DNA from: Chromera velia | Lineage: Eukaryota; Sar; Chromeraceae | Assembly (NCBI GenBank): GCA_018398765.1 | Contig: JAHBMJ010005890.1 | Coordinates: 17,570 to 45,020 of the forward strand | Reading direction: 5' to 3' | DNA length: 27,451 nucleotides | Shown: positions 1 through 10,582 of the stretch, one piece after another | Numbering within the stretch: position 1 is the first letter of the stretch | Layout: every line of letters starts with the position of its first letter | Notes under the pieces: model-generated | Databases searched by the model: none | What the model was told of the DNA's origin: nothing | What the model saw: the letters and a program-made list of their open reading frames with translations, nothing else | Translations under genes and position numbers: made by a program

Positions 1-53
1 GTGGGGTGTGTGGGGTGTGTGTGTGTGGGGTGTGCATGAGAGAGAGAGAGAGA
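1..53. repeat. GT/GA microsatellite at the window edge
   Basis: G-rich GT repeats pass into a GA run. With the following bases to 207 this is probably the end of a kinase intron whose acceptor (tgcag) ends at 207. No coding is seen in 1-207. Confidence 0.8.
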
Positions 54-207
54 CTCCTGAGCTCCCCGCTTTACTTTCTTTTGTTTCTTCGTGAGCTCTG
101 AGGAGACGGCACAGTTTCTTTGAATCTCCCTCGACCCGGCTGACTGAGCGTCTGTCCGTTTCTCCGCTCATTGTTTCGTTCGTTCATTCGTTCAATCTTG
201 CGTGCAG

Positions 208-736
208 GTCACGAGCGTGCGTTCGGGCGCCTTCACGTGTTCCTCGAATACATGGCGGGCGGGTCGATCAGCCGGCTCCTGAAGGAGTTTGGCCCCTTGA
301 GCGAGGGCATGCTGCGGTCCGTGGCGAGTCAGGTGCTCGCGGGACTCGACTACCTCCACAAAAACAACATCATCCACAGGTAGGTGTGTTCGTTTGTTCG
401 TTCAGACAGACCGACGTTGGTGCAGCGACACGCATGTATGGATTCGTTTTCATACAGAATTCTTTTTCGCATGAATCCATACATAAATCGTTCAGACAGC
501 CAGACGTTGGTGCAGCGACACGCAAGCAAGAGTGCCCCCACCATTCTCTCGCTCTTCCTGCCTTCCTTCCTCTGTCTGTCCCTTCGCTCTCCTGGCAGCC
601 TCACTGATTCAGTGCGTGTGTGCGTGTCCGTCGGTGTGTGTGAGCATATCTGTGTGTGTGTGTGTGTGTGTGTGTGTGGATGTGGGGCGGGGATGGGGAC
701 TCTGACTGAATGCGTGACTAGGTTGTCCTCTACCTC

Positions 737-783
<47 letters not shown>

Positions 784-3205
784 GTGTGTGTCTATCTGTC
801 TTCTTCCTTCTCTGCCTTCTTGTCTCTCTGCCTGCGTGAGTGTCTGGCGGTCAGGAAGAGAAGAGACAGACCGATTGATAAAGCCTGTATTTGATCTGTG
901 TTGTTTGTCTGTGACAGCTCGTCGCTTTGGTCAAGAACAAGAGAGAAAAACGTCTTTTTGTTTTATCCGTCTACCTTCGAGCTATGAGGCTGCCTCTCTG
1001 GTTTCAGGTACAGAGAAGCTCAAAACGCGCAGAGAGAAAGGGTGAATAAATATTTATTCAGAGCGGTCAGAGAGGTTTGGTTGAAGAATGAAAGAAAGGT
1101 GTCGTCACGTTGTTCAACGAAACCTTCCAATTTGCTGTTTGCAGGGACATCAAAGGCGGTAATGTGCTTGTGGCCCCTGACGGCTCCGTCAAACTCTCTG
1201 ACCTGGGTTGCTCGAAAAAAACAGACGTTCATGCGTCCATGACAAAAACAATGAAAGGTCGGCTTCCCGGACCTGTCTGTCGGTGGAGGAGCTTGAAAGA
1301 AAGCCCGGCAGTACGTATGCGCCCCGGGGCCGATTTTTTTCCCCGTCGTATTCATACATGTGCGCTCAGTTAAGGTGAAGGGCCCCGGAACAAATGAGTA
1401 CGAAGTGGAGGCCCCTCGACTAGACACCTTTTTTTTCTTTAGGTTTCACGTTTTGTGCGTTGATTGATTGACTGTTTCACTCACTCACTCACTCACTCAC
1501 TGCATGCATGTGTGTCGATCCGGGTGTGAACGAATGCATTTCACGTGCTGCGTTGGTGCGTTCGTGCAGGGTCAATTCCTTGGATGGCTCCCGAGGTGAT
1601 GGTGGGGAGTGGGTACGGTCGGAAGGCTGATGTGTGGGGAGTGGGATGTCTTCTGATTGAGATGGCGTCGGGTAAACCTCCTTGGGGGGACCGGAAATTC
1701 GACAATCAACTTGCAGCGATTTTCTATATTGCCTCAAGTGAGAAGGGACCTGTAGTGCCCTCCCACCTTGGACAGGCCTGTCAGGTCTGTCTGTTCTTCT
1801 GTTCCTTCGTGAAGCTTCCCTCCTTCCTCCCTTCCTTCCTTCCTTCCTTCCTCTCGCTCTTTCCTTTCGTTTTCTTTCTTTTTTTCTTTTCTTTCTTTCT
1901 TCTCTTTCTTTTCGTTTCTTTTTCTTTTCTGTTCCATTTCTTTCCTTTTTTTTTGTTCTTGTATTTATGTTGTCTTTTCTTTTCTTTCGTTTTGTTCTCG
2001 TTTCTTTTCCTTTCCTTTCTTTCTTCTCTTCACTTTCGCTCTCTTGGCTCACGGACTTCGGGGGTCGTGTCAGGCGGGTCGTGTCGAAACAAAAATGAAG
2101 GAGAGGAGAGAACTTTTGAGCGATGCAGTAACTAGCCTTCGTCCTGTCTCCATCCCCCTCCTTTGATTCCTCCTCCTACTTGCTTGGTTGGTTGCAGGAG
2201 TTCATTGGACTCTGCCTGAAGAGAGATCCTGAACAGAGACCGACTGCCGAGGAGCTCCTCAAACACCGGTTTCTTCAAGCTTCTCCTTCAACCTCCTCAG
2301 GTTCCTCTTCAAGTTCCGCCTTGTGCATTCAACAAGCAGCTCCATGCCCGTCCCCTACTTCCTCTTCCTCCTCCTCAACCGCTCCTTCTGGTACAGGCTG
2401 CACCGGCCACCTTCCAGCTTCCCTTTCCCACGGGGGCACTTCATCCCTTCTTTCTGCTTCAGAAAGAGAAATAGAGGGGAAGAAGGAAAGAGAGGGGGCT
2501 ACAGTCAGGTCTCCCTCTGCAGACGAAGGCAGCAACCTCACTCTCTCCCTCTCTGTCGCCCCTTCCCGTGCTCCCTCAGCACAGCAGCAGCAGCTGCTGC
2601 CCCCACGTGAAGGCGAGAAGGGTCACCCATCCGCCCCCCCCTGTTCCTCCGCCTCTGTTTCTCGTCAAAAAGAGAAACAAGTGCCGAAAGAGGACAAGCA
2701 GCCGCACCGCCAGCCGCCTCTGCAAGGGGAAAAAGAAAACAACAAGCTGAGAGACAAAGGGAGACAGCAGCCCCAACAGCCTCTCGTCCCTTCTCACTCT
2801 CAGCCTGCTAAACCGCAGCCTCGCGATGCAGCCGCATCTCTTCCCAAGGCATCTTCAACCGAAGGCAACGACCTTTCGATTGCAGTCACAAGCACAAGTG
2901 GAAGTGCAGGTGCTGAGAGTGGGGGGAACGTTTGTGGGGTTCCGATAAATAACGGCAAGACCAACCAAATGAACGTCTTCAGCAAGAAAAGTTCAAAGGC
3001 CGACTTGACGACACCAGACCGGCAGCAGAAAGGAGGAGGGGGGGGAGGGGGAAGGGGGGCGTCTCACAACCAGAAGACGGGGGCAACAAAGATGCACGGG
3101 AGTACCGGTTCCATCTTGAAGGAGAAGGAGAGAGCTGCAGAGGGAAAGGAGAAGGGGCAACGAGGGGAGAGGGAGAGTTTCCGGAGCAGTGCACCAAAGC
3201 TATAG
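208..3205 (+). CDS. MAPKKK-like serine/threonine protein kinase, 3' part (four exons)
   Basis: Exons are 208-379, 1145-1257, 1570-1784 and 2198-3205, joined at GT-AG introns. The frame stays open across all three junctions and gives about 501 residues to a TAG at 3203. Kinase subdomains appear in order: hinge FLEYMAGGSISRLL, catalytic loop HRDIKGGN (split by intron 1), metal-binding DLG in place of DFG, SIPWMAPEVM with the APE motif, the ADVWGVGCLLIEM helix, and RDPEQRPTAEELLKHRFL closing the C-lobe. The GGSIS hinge and WMAPEV resemble MAP kinase kinase kinases (MEKK/ANP type), which phosphorylate MAPKKs. The Gly-rich loop and VAIK lysine must be encoded upstream of the window. After the kinase core come about 300 residues of low-complexity Ser/Pro/Gln/Lys/Glu-rich tail with a poly-Gly run, probably disordered. 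The substrate cannot be named. The domain call is firm; the subfamily is inference. Confidence 0.92.
399..524. repeat. 36-bp direct repeats flanking a 12-bp inverted repeat
   Basis: The units at 399-434 and 489-524 are nearly identical (cgttcagacag...ttggtgcagcgacacgca). Between them atgtatggattc (434-445) is the exact reverse complement of gaatccatacat (473-484), so a stem with a 27-nt loop could form. The origin is unknown; it could be a small mobile-element relic. Confidence 0.75.
651..791. repeat. Two GT microsatellites
   Basis: GT runs lie at 651-678 and 739-791 inside kinase intron 1. They create long Cys/Val-rich open frames that are not genes. Confidence 0.9.
1258..1569 (+). other. 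Kinase intron 2 (312 bp)
   Basis: The donor gtcggc follows ATGAAAG and the acceptor gtgcag precedes GGTCAATTCC. Splicing restores MTKTMKGSIPWMAPE, the activation segment. An ACTC tetranucleotide run lies at 1477-1501. Confidence 0.85.
1785..2197 (+). other. Kinase intron 3 (413 bp) with a long pyrimidine tract
   Basis: The donor gtctgt follows ...GCCTGTCAG and the acceptor ggttgcag precedes GAGTTCATTGG, phase 0. Bases about 1800-2040 are almost wholly C/T (CCTT and CTTT repeats) on the sense strand. The open frames through this tract, in either direction, are repeat artefacts. Confidence 0.85.
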
Positions 3206-4399
3206 ACCCACCCACTCACCCAGTGAGCCATCAACAGCCCCCCCCGGGCGTGTAAAGGAAATCCGTTCTTTGTTTTGTTTTCCTTTTGTGTCCTCCTTCC
3301 TCCCTTCCCCCACGACAGACGCCTCCCTCCATTCTCTCTCTCTCTCTCTTTCTGCATACATAGAGGATTGCAGAGAGAAAGAGACAGTTGAAAGATGAAA
3401 GCTGGGGAGGCAGTCGGTTGATTTGGTCTTCTCTTCTCTTCGCCGTGCATTCTTCGCCGCGCATACACGCCTAGCTGTCTCACCACTCCACGAAAGGAAA
3501 GGGAACGGGGGGGGTTTGTATAGTCTCATGTTAGGGGCCCAGAGCGTCGAACTGTGTCTGCCTGCCCGCCTGCCCCGCTGCGTGACTGCGTTCGTGTGTG
3601 TGTGTGTGATGGGATCGGTTGATCGACTGTTCAATACTTGTTTGCTTTGGTCAGTCATGTTACAGCAAGTGACAAAAAGGTCAAAAAGGGGGAGAGGCAG
3701 GAAGTGTGCACCTCACCTGCTTGCAAGGAGGGCGGAAGGAAGAGATAGGGGAAGAAAAGGAAGGGGGGGGATGCACGGGAAGGGGGGGAGGGAGGGGAGG
3801 GGAATGACCTGCCAGTCGATCAGGATGAATGGATGGATGGATGTTTTGATGAATGAATGAATGAGTAAACGATAGTTCGACTTTGTTAAAGCAGAAAAAC
3901 GGTTTCTTGAGTGCTCGTTCTATCTTCTGTTTGGTCTTCTTGAAAGGAAGCTTGCAAGGCCGCGGGAACGTGCCTGCCTGCCTGCCTGCAGTGTTTGATG
4001 GAATGAATGAACGGACACAGACAGACTTGAAAGAAAGAGGACATGCCTGGAAAAAAGAGTGTTTTCCTCCCATTCTCCTCAGGAATGGATGGATGGATCA
4101 GTTGATAGATCTTCCTTCCTGCCTTCCTTCCTTCCTCCAGTGAGTAGAAGAAGAGACAGGCAGGAGGGAAAGTAGAGCATCCGGCACGTCTCTCTGTGTG
4201 CAGCTTCGGCAAGTGTACGGGAGATGTGGCCGATCCCGTTATTTAATTGCCGGCCTACCCACTCTGTGTGTCTGTCTGCCTGCCTGCCTGCATCTATGAG
4301 CGTCGCTGTTTCTGTCTTCTTTTGTCTTCGCCTTTCTGGCACTTTTTTTTTCTTTCCTGCCTGCACTCACTTCCTGGCCCTGCTGACCCGACCCGACCT

Positions 4400-4549
4400 G
4401 TCCCTCCCTCCCTCCCTCCCTCCCTCCCTTGTTGTGCATTGATTGTTCCTCCGGGGATGGGGGGGCTTTCTTTCTTCAGATGGGTCTGTGGGTGGGTGCA
4501 TTTGTTTGTTTGGGTGGGGGATGCGATTGATTGATTGATTGATTGATTG
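4400..4549. repeat. CCCT and TTGA tetranucleotide arrays
   Basis: A (CCCT)n run at 4400-4430 is followed about 95 bases later by a (TTGA)n run at 4524-4549. The TTGA motif recurs at 27221-27263. Confidence 0.9.
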
Positions 4550-5856
4550 CCTGCGTGTGCGTTCTTCGTACATTAATTCTCTCTCTCTGTATGGTTCTTC
4601 CCTTCTCTGTGCGCAATGAAACGAGAAAGAATGTGGGTGCATGGATGGATGGATTGATCGGGTCGAATCGGCGCGTCAGCTCAGTAAGGGAGTGAGGAAG
4701 TGTGTGAGGGTGCGAAATACGGAGAGAGAAGGGAAACATAAAGAGACGGAGAGAGAGAGAGAGCGACCACAGGCCGCCCGCCCGCCCGACAACCCCTCCC
4801 TCCCTCCCTCCCTCCATACGCACAAATCAAAATCGAACCGAGCAAACGATGGCTGCAAAGCGAAGGCTCATGCGCTCGTCCTTTTCCTTTGGTTGTCTGT
4901 TGAGCGTTCGATGGAGAAGTATGACGTGAAAAAAAAAAAGAAGAAGCAGCTGCCGTTCTCCCTCCATTCTTCCCTGTCTTTTCTGTCTCCTTGCCCGTTC
5001 TGCTCGTTTGCCTGTTTGATCGTTTGTTTATGTGTCACGCATGCCCCTTGTTTATTTGTCTGATCTGGACAAGACGAGCTGGTGGACTGACTGACAAGAC
5101 GAATGAATATTTTGTATTCTCAACTATTCATTCTCACTCTGAGTGAGGGGGTTTGTGTCGATCATTGCGGGGCTGCATGATGTGGATGTGGACAGACAAA
5201 CAAGGGCAGCAGACGGGGGTGGGTGTGAGCACAGCCGAAAGAAACAGTTGATAGATAAGCTGATCCCACTCACGCAAAGTGACAAATTGACATGCAAAGC
5301 AAACAAAAGAGAGTGAAGCCTAAGAGAGGCAGAAAAAGTGAGAGACAGACGTAGAAAGAGAGGCAGACGGGGTCAACGAAGCGAAACGAAGAGAGACAGG
5401 TAGGGAAGAGACGAAGAAAGAGGCAGCACAGAAGGAAAAAAACGCTTATATGCTCGGTACAAAGCCTTTTTTTTACAGCTCGTGTGCCTGCCTTTGTCTC
5501 TTGCCACGTTATGGCCATTTCTGCCTGTCAGTCGAACCACGGTACAACCATCCAAGGGGCTTGATTTCATTAATGCCGAGCAGAGAATCTGCTTTTAATC
5601 TTTCCCCCACCCTCACCCTCACCCTTGCCGGTCCATTTGGAAAGAGAATTGGAAGTAGAGCGATAAATCGGAGGGAGGGGGAGAGAGAGAGAGGCGCAAG
5701 ACAGATTGTAGAATCACACAGAGAAGAGGGATGGATGGCGTGTTCTGAGTGGTTGCATAAGGACTGCATGAATGACTCTACATCCGGCCATGTTGGTGAT
5801 CTTCCTTCGACTCCCTCTCCTTTCCGTCCGTTTCATCGCTTTCTCTGCCTGTAACT

Positions 5857-5940
5857 TCTTTCTTTCTTTCTTTCTTTTTTTTTTCTTTTCTTTCTTTCTT
5901 TCTTTCTTTTCTTTCTTTCTTTCTTTCTTTCTTTCTTTAT
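5857..5940. repeat. CTTT-type pyrimidine tract
   Basis: About 84 bases of nearly pure C/T in TTTC units. The Lys/Glu-rich minus-strand frames across it are repeat artefacts. Confidence 0.9.
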
Positions 5941-7121
5941 TTTGTCTGTTTGTTCGTTCGTTGAGGCACAGGAGCAACGCAGGCTGAGGCGAGAGAAAAT
6001 ATTTTGTCTTCCTTCCTTCTCAAACGTTCTCTCTCTCTTCATTCATTCATTCAACCCAGGAGAGGAGAGGGAGAGAGAAATAATTTTGTCTTGGGTCGTC
6101 AACGTGAGGGCATGCTGGTGGGTGATCGAGGCATGCAGGTAGGCAGCTAGGGAGGCAGGCAGGCAAAAAGGGGGTTCAGACAGACAGGTGAATGCATGTG
6201 GTATAACTGACCGGGGAGACGTGTGGGTGGGTTCTGGCGTGAGGACGAAAGGGAGTGGAAGTTGGTGGAGGGAGGGAGGGAAGGAGAGAGGAAGGAAGGG
6301 AGCATCTTGGGGGGATTAGTGGAGGTATCAGAAGGTTGGCATTCATGCGGGCGAGAGAGAGGGATCAACCGGCATTAATGACTGAAGATCGAACGGCAGT
6401 TTCGGACTGCATTGAAATGGAACTGTTTACCTAATAAACATTGGAGGATCTGTGTGAGAGCGTGCGTGTTTCTGGAATGCTATCTCTGTCTTTCTGTCTG
6501 TCTGGGGTTTACTATTTCTCATCTTACTCTCTTGCGTGAGCAGCTTCATTCGTCAACTCGATCGCCCTTTTTTTCTTCCCTTCCTTCTCCTATTTTATGC
6601 CGCTACCAATCTGTCTGTCTGTCCAGCCTTAAATGAACGTTGGAGGGGGCAGAGGACAAAGGGAGAAGAAAGACAAGACTCTCTCTCTCTCACACACACA
6701 GTTGTGCGTGCGTGCAACAAGACTACGTTGGGGTCCGTCAGTGAGTCAGACAAGTAAGTCGATCCTCCAGTTCCTCTCAGACTGTCTGTCGTTTGTTTAC
6801 TGCAGCGTCCTTGGAAGTGGCGGGGACGGGGGGCTGAGAAGGAAGGACGCAGGCAGCAGGCAAAGAAGGTTTTTTTCTTTCATAAAGGAAGACCGGAGAA
6901 TTAAGGGTCTAACGAGATGACGTACAGGCAAAAGGAAGGAAGGGGCTTCTTCGTATTTATTTATCGCTTTTGATGCTGCGTGGGGGTGCATGGTGACTTT
7001 GCTGTGTGAGGGTGCCTCCTTGTCCTCCGCATGCACGAAGAAGGTGCGCGATCGAGAGGGGGGGGGCACGAGAGGGCCGCAAGGGACATGAATAGACAAG
7101 ACAGTCGCTTGAGTGCTGTGA

Positions 7122-7154
7122 GTGTGTGTGTGTGTGTGTGTGTGTGCGTGTGTG
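7122..7154. repeat. GT microsatellite
   Basis: A (GT)n run with one GC interruption. Confidence 0.9.
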
Positions 7155-7399
7155 ACCTTTCGGTCTGTATCGTTAGAGTCCTGCTCTCCCCCCCCCCCTC
7201 TACCTCTGTTCAATGCTCCCCATTTCTTTGCTTCTTCCCTGAATCCAGGGATCCTGATCTTACTTCACGTTGCTACCGATTGATTGTTTGCATCTGCCAT
7301 CTGAATTGTTGGCGTGAGGTAGATCGGTGCCAGGGTCTGCACTCCAGAGAAGGAGTGAGGAGTCTGCTGTTCGAGGATTCGAAGTGAATGGACGTGTAT

Positions 7400-8950
7400 T
7401 GGTGGGAAACTTGCTGAAGGGTTCAAACTTTATCCGATTCATCAATGTTAAATGGATCAACTCTTCATAGCAACAACTCAGAAGTCTCTTGCGGCGAGTC
7501 TTGCCGCAGTGTTTGGCTCTGTGTATATACATTTAACGAGAAAGCTATAGCTAAAAAATATTCCAATTAAAAGTAATTACTCACGTTAACTAACGTTAAC
7601 TGATGTATGAACAATATAAAATGAATTACAAGCATATTACTGTATATATTTTAGGATTCGGAACTTCATGTTCTAGTTGAGGTTATAAACTCCTGCATTA
7701 TATGGCCTAGGTCATATTTTCAGAGTCACTGGCACTGGCAGAGTTAGATAAAGATTTTTTATATATATTTTTGGTAATTAAAAGTAATATAATTGAAATT
7801 AAGTACGTAGAAATTTGAATCAAAGAATTTGGAACTGGAAATCATTGATTCAAAATTTAATCAAATGTTTCGGGCTTGCTTTTTATATCGGTCAACTTAG
7901 ATCAACTATATTTTGACGGAGTAGCGATATTTGACATGTCTCATAATGTTAACCGGCTCACTTTTTTGACGGGCCAGCTAGTATAGATGATGAACAGGGT
8001 TTTTGTTATGCATGCCGCGTCCCCATGTATGAGGGGTGGATTTAGCCTTATAGTAGTCTGTCATAGAGATGATTCTCGCGACCAGGTGTACCTTTCTGCG
8101 GCATTTAGCAGCGTTTCAAGAAGCTGTTATTTAAATTTCTTGCTTTCCGGGGCCGTTCGCAAGCTTGTTTACCTCAAATATGGTCGACAATGGTCGACAT
8201 GCAGTCGATATTTTGATACATTTTGCGAGCGCTTTTAAGCTGCATGCAGCCTATAGTGTGGATTAGTGTGGCATCAGTGACTTTTCGAAGACTCAGCAGA
8301 TCAGATGGAGATATATAAATGGAGATCAGAAACTCAGCCAGGGAGTATATATTCTGGAGCTCGATTTTTCTGTGCAATCAGCAAACTGCATCTTGGCTCG
8401 AAGGGACCATGACGGGTTTTCTCTCTTGTACCTGCATCTTCAAATGTTGATGTTGTTCGTTTTTCATGGAGATGGACCAGACTCTTGCCATTGTGGAAAA
8501 TCGGGAACAAGGCTTTAGCTCTCTCGAATCTGTTCACCAATAGGGCAATCTTGATCTTGGTATCTTCGCCTTTGTCTGTGTCGAAAACGATCCCGGCAGA
8601 AAGGCAACTACCGCTCTCTGGGAATAGGGCTTAAGAGACAAGCAGCTATCTTTGTCTTGAAATGTTGCATGATCAGAAAGATGCATGGGTCAGGAGGAAC
8701 TGTAGACACATGCACTCTGGAGGCCCAGGCTTTTCGGTAGCCACATTTCCCTCGGAGCTGTGGGGAGGGATTTTTTCCCCTGCATGCCTCTGTTGAGGCC
8801 ATCAGTGATCATCAGTGGCATTTTGTGGGTGGAAGGAGTGCGTCTCTGAAAGTGATGATTAAAGGTTTTTTCATGTATGCCGCGTCCCCATATATGAGAG
8901 GCAGATTTAACCTAGTTTGTCGATTTGTATATCTCTGAAAGTGTTGTTGT
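7400..8950. other. AT-richer stretch without recognisable genes
   Basis: Base composition shifts to AT-rich near 7400 and the microsatellites stop. No frame gives a recognisable protein. It contains a 41-bp direct repeat (8008-8048 and 8873-8913). A decayed mobile element is a plausible explanation, but no termini or coding remnants were identified. Confidence 0.5.
8008..8913. repeat. Pair of 41-bp direct repeats, 865 bp apart
   Basis: Units 8008-8048 and 8873-8913 share the core atgccgcgtccccat. They differ at six positions, all transitions, with no indels. They could be short terminal remnants of an element. Confidence 0.7.
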
Positions 8951-9856
8951 TATCCTTTTGAATCTTGCTCCCGTCTCTTCAAAAGTACACAGAGACTTCC
9001 TCTCTTTGTGACTCTCTTTGTGTATGTACACTCGCCACCGCCTCTATGCAAGACTCCCCTAAGACCCCAGCCCGATCGGGGGCCGGTCCTTTTTCTCTGC
9101 TGTGGGGGAAGGAGTCCTGAGCTCCCGAATTGTGCAGGGCAGGGCAGCAGGCAGCGTCTTGCCATCTCTTCGTTTTCTTGGCAGTTCTTGGTGTACAACC
9201 TCCAAAAGGCCAACCCCCCCTTATCTTGGCCGAAGAGTTGCATAGGTTCCCTGATACCTCCCTCCCTTTTTTGTTCCCCTTGCTTTCCATGCAGTGGGTT
9301 AGTCTGCATATGCGCGAGCTTGAGGGAGGACAGAGAGAGTGAGAGCCGGTGTGCTGTTCGTCTTCGTAACGTCAGAAAGGGAGTGAGCGTCGCTCTTTCT
9401 GGGATCGTCTCCTCAAATGCAGGGGCGTGCGGGATGGGTTGAGGACGTATAAGATCCAGTATAGGATGATGTGGAAGAAGAGGGGGACTTGAGAGAAAAG
9501 ATCAATCAGAAAGAAAACTGGGAGGGGGGGGGAACACAAAGAAGAAGCAGAAGACACCAGGGAAGCTGGTGCTATATGGGTGCATGGGGTGGGGGTATCT
9601 TTCAGAGGTTGTGCCGTGTCGTTTCTTCTCTTCCATCTCCGTTTGGTTTGGATTGTTCGGTAATTCAGGCCTGACGGTCTATCTACGTATCTTAGACTAT
9701 CTGCCTTCCTCCCTACCTTCCACCTTTCTGATTGCTTACCTGCTTGACTGATTGTCTATCTCCATATCTTGATTACGGCAAAGAGGGGAAAGCATTTTTT
9801 CAGTCTGATGTATATGCAGTGTATGCATATATGTGCATGCATGAAAGCGTGCGTAC
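8950..9856. other. No recognisable gene
   Basis: The stretch has moderate GC content and open frames of up to about 145 codons on both strands, none with recognisable motifs. Missing 5' exons of the E2 pseudogene at 10235 were looked for here and not found. Confidence 0.5.
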
Positions 9857-9859
9857 GTA

Positions 9860-9902
<43 letters not shown>

Positions 9903-9962
9903 ATATGTGTGTATGTGTATGTGTATATGTGTGTATGTATGTGTGTGTATATGTCCGCGCAC

Positions 9963-10006
<44 letters not shown>

Positions 10007-10133
10007 GTGTGCTTGCGTGTGCGTAAGTATGAGTGTACGTGTGTGTGTGTATATATTTGTGGGTGTGTGCATGTGCATGTGTGTGTGTGTGTGTATGTGT
10101 GTGTATGTGTGTGTGAGAGAGAGAGAGAGAGAG
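9857..10133. repeat. Long GT/TATG microsatellite ending in a GA run
   Basis: About 255 bases of GT units mixed with TATG, then (GA)n at 10114-10133. Open frames of up to about 180 codons on both strands across it are Cys/Val or His/Thr repeats, not genes. Confidence 0.92.
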
Positions 10134-10234
10134 CATGTATGCATTTGTCTGTGTATATGTGTCACACAGTGTATGTGGTATTTTGCTTTCCGCGTGCATG
10201 CGTTCAGTTTCCTGCGAATGTGCCTCTCTTGCAG

Positions 10235-10308
10235 ATCATAGTCAGGCAGGAAACAAAGTCCGTCCTCATATGGTACTACGTCTTTCACGACCTCCCGGAG
10301 GATACCAG
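10235..10308 (+). pseudogene. UBC6/UBE2J-type E2 pseudogene copy 1, 5' fragment
   Basis: After a clear acceptor (ctctcttgcag, ending at 10234) an exon reads in phase 0 through SVLIWYYVFHDLPEDT. This matches the start of the core fold of ER-type ubiquitin-conjugating enzymes (EWHYVF..PEDTP..GG.Y in Ubc6/UBE2J). The exon breaks off at 10308, where the LTR element at 10309-13396 is inserted; the sequence resumes at 13397 after the duplicated ACCAG. The same acceptor and exon start occur at 14584-14595 in copy 2, so the two are genomic duplicates that kept intron sequence, not processed retrocopies. The N-terminal exon was not found upstream. Confidence 0.8.
10304..10308. repeat. Target-site duplication ACCAG, left
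   Basis: ACCAG lies directly before the left LTR and again at 13397-13401 directly after the right LTR. The uninterrupted E2 copy at 14595-15042 has a single ACCAG at the same place, confirming the insertion point. Confidence 0.93.
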
Positions 10309-10567
10309 CGTAACGGAGTGTGGTGCAATGGCTAGCTTGTTGTACGGGGCTCATTCAGTATAAGAAGTTCTGTCATACAAGGTTACTACTTCCAGATGCT
10401 TCTCTATAGACTTTCGTACAATGGTTTGACTCATGGCTGACTGCGTACATGCATGCACGTAGCTTAATTGCATAAATGCGAATACGCTCAAACTGTGCAC
10501 ACTTCGATACTGTTTGACATGCTACTTTGCATATCGTTGGGCGGCTGGCTAGCCTCACAACGTTACG
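10309..10567 (-). repeat. LTR, left (3' LTR in element sense)
   Basis: 259 bp, starting cgtaacggag and ending cgttacg. It differs from 13138-13396 at 21 positions (about 8%) by eye; every difference is a transition and there are no indels. Confidence 0.92.
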
Positions 10568-10582
10568 TGCCACCTCCCCCCT
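10568..10582 (-). other. Polypurine tract of the minus-strand element
   Basis: The minus strand reads AGGGGGGAGGTGGCA and abuts the 3' LTR, the expected priming site for plus-strand cDNA. A diverged second copy of this segment (about 45 bp) lies at 10892-10936. Confidence 0.8.

Larger units (their letters stand above)
380..1144 (+). other. Kinase intron 1 (765 bp)
   Basis: The donor gtaggt follows ...ATCCACAG and the acceptor tttgcag precedes GGACATCAAA, splitting the Arg codon of the HRD motif. The intron holds two GT microsatellites (651-678 and 739-791). It also holds a 36-bp direct repeat (399-434 and 489-524) that brackets a 12-bp perfect inverted repeat (434-445 and 473-484). Confidence 0.85.
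3206..7400. other. Gene-poor region rich in simple repeats
   Basis: No conserved protein could be recognised on either strand. The stretch holds short tetranucleotide arrays: GGAT/GAAT near 3822-3864, TGCC near 3970-3990, CCTT near 4112-4138, CCCT 4400-4430, TTGA 4524-4549, CCCT near 4797-4815. There is a long CTTT tract at 5857-5940 and a GT run at 7122-7154. Open frames here are Ser/Leu/Arg-rich products of these repeats. Part may be the kinase 3' UTR. A last exon near 7240-7387 (after tgaatccag) is possible but unsupported. Confidence 0.6.

Noticed and set aside
1489-2052. 187-codon Lys/Glu/Arg-rich minus-strand frame
   Set aside because: It is the complement of the pyrimidine tract in kinase intron 3 and part of exon 3.
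2323-3658. Extra frames of 60-152 codons on both strands across kinase exon 4 and its 3' flank
   Set aside because: They are shadows of the low-complexity kinase tail and CT-rich sequence, without motifs.
9732-10363. Overlapping frames of 150-185 codons on both strands
   Set aside because: They are translations of GT/TATG microsatellite. Only the last codons of one + frame (10235-10308) are real E2 sequence.
10309-10567. A 259-bp MITE with CGTAAC/GTTACG terminal inverted repeats
   Set aside because: The pair at 13138-13396, a single ACCAG duplication outside the pair, and primer site and polypurine tract inside show that these are LTRs of one element.
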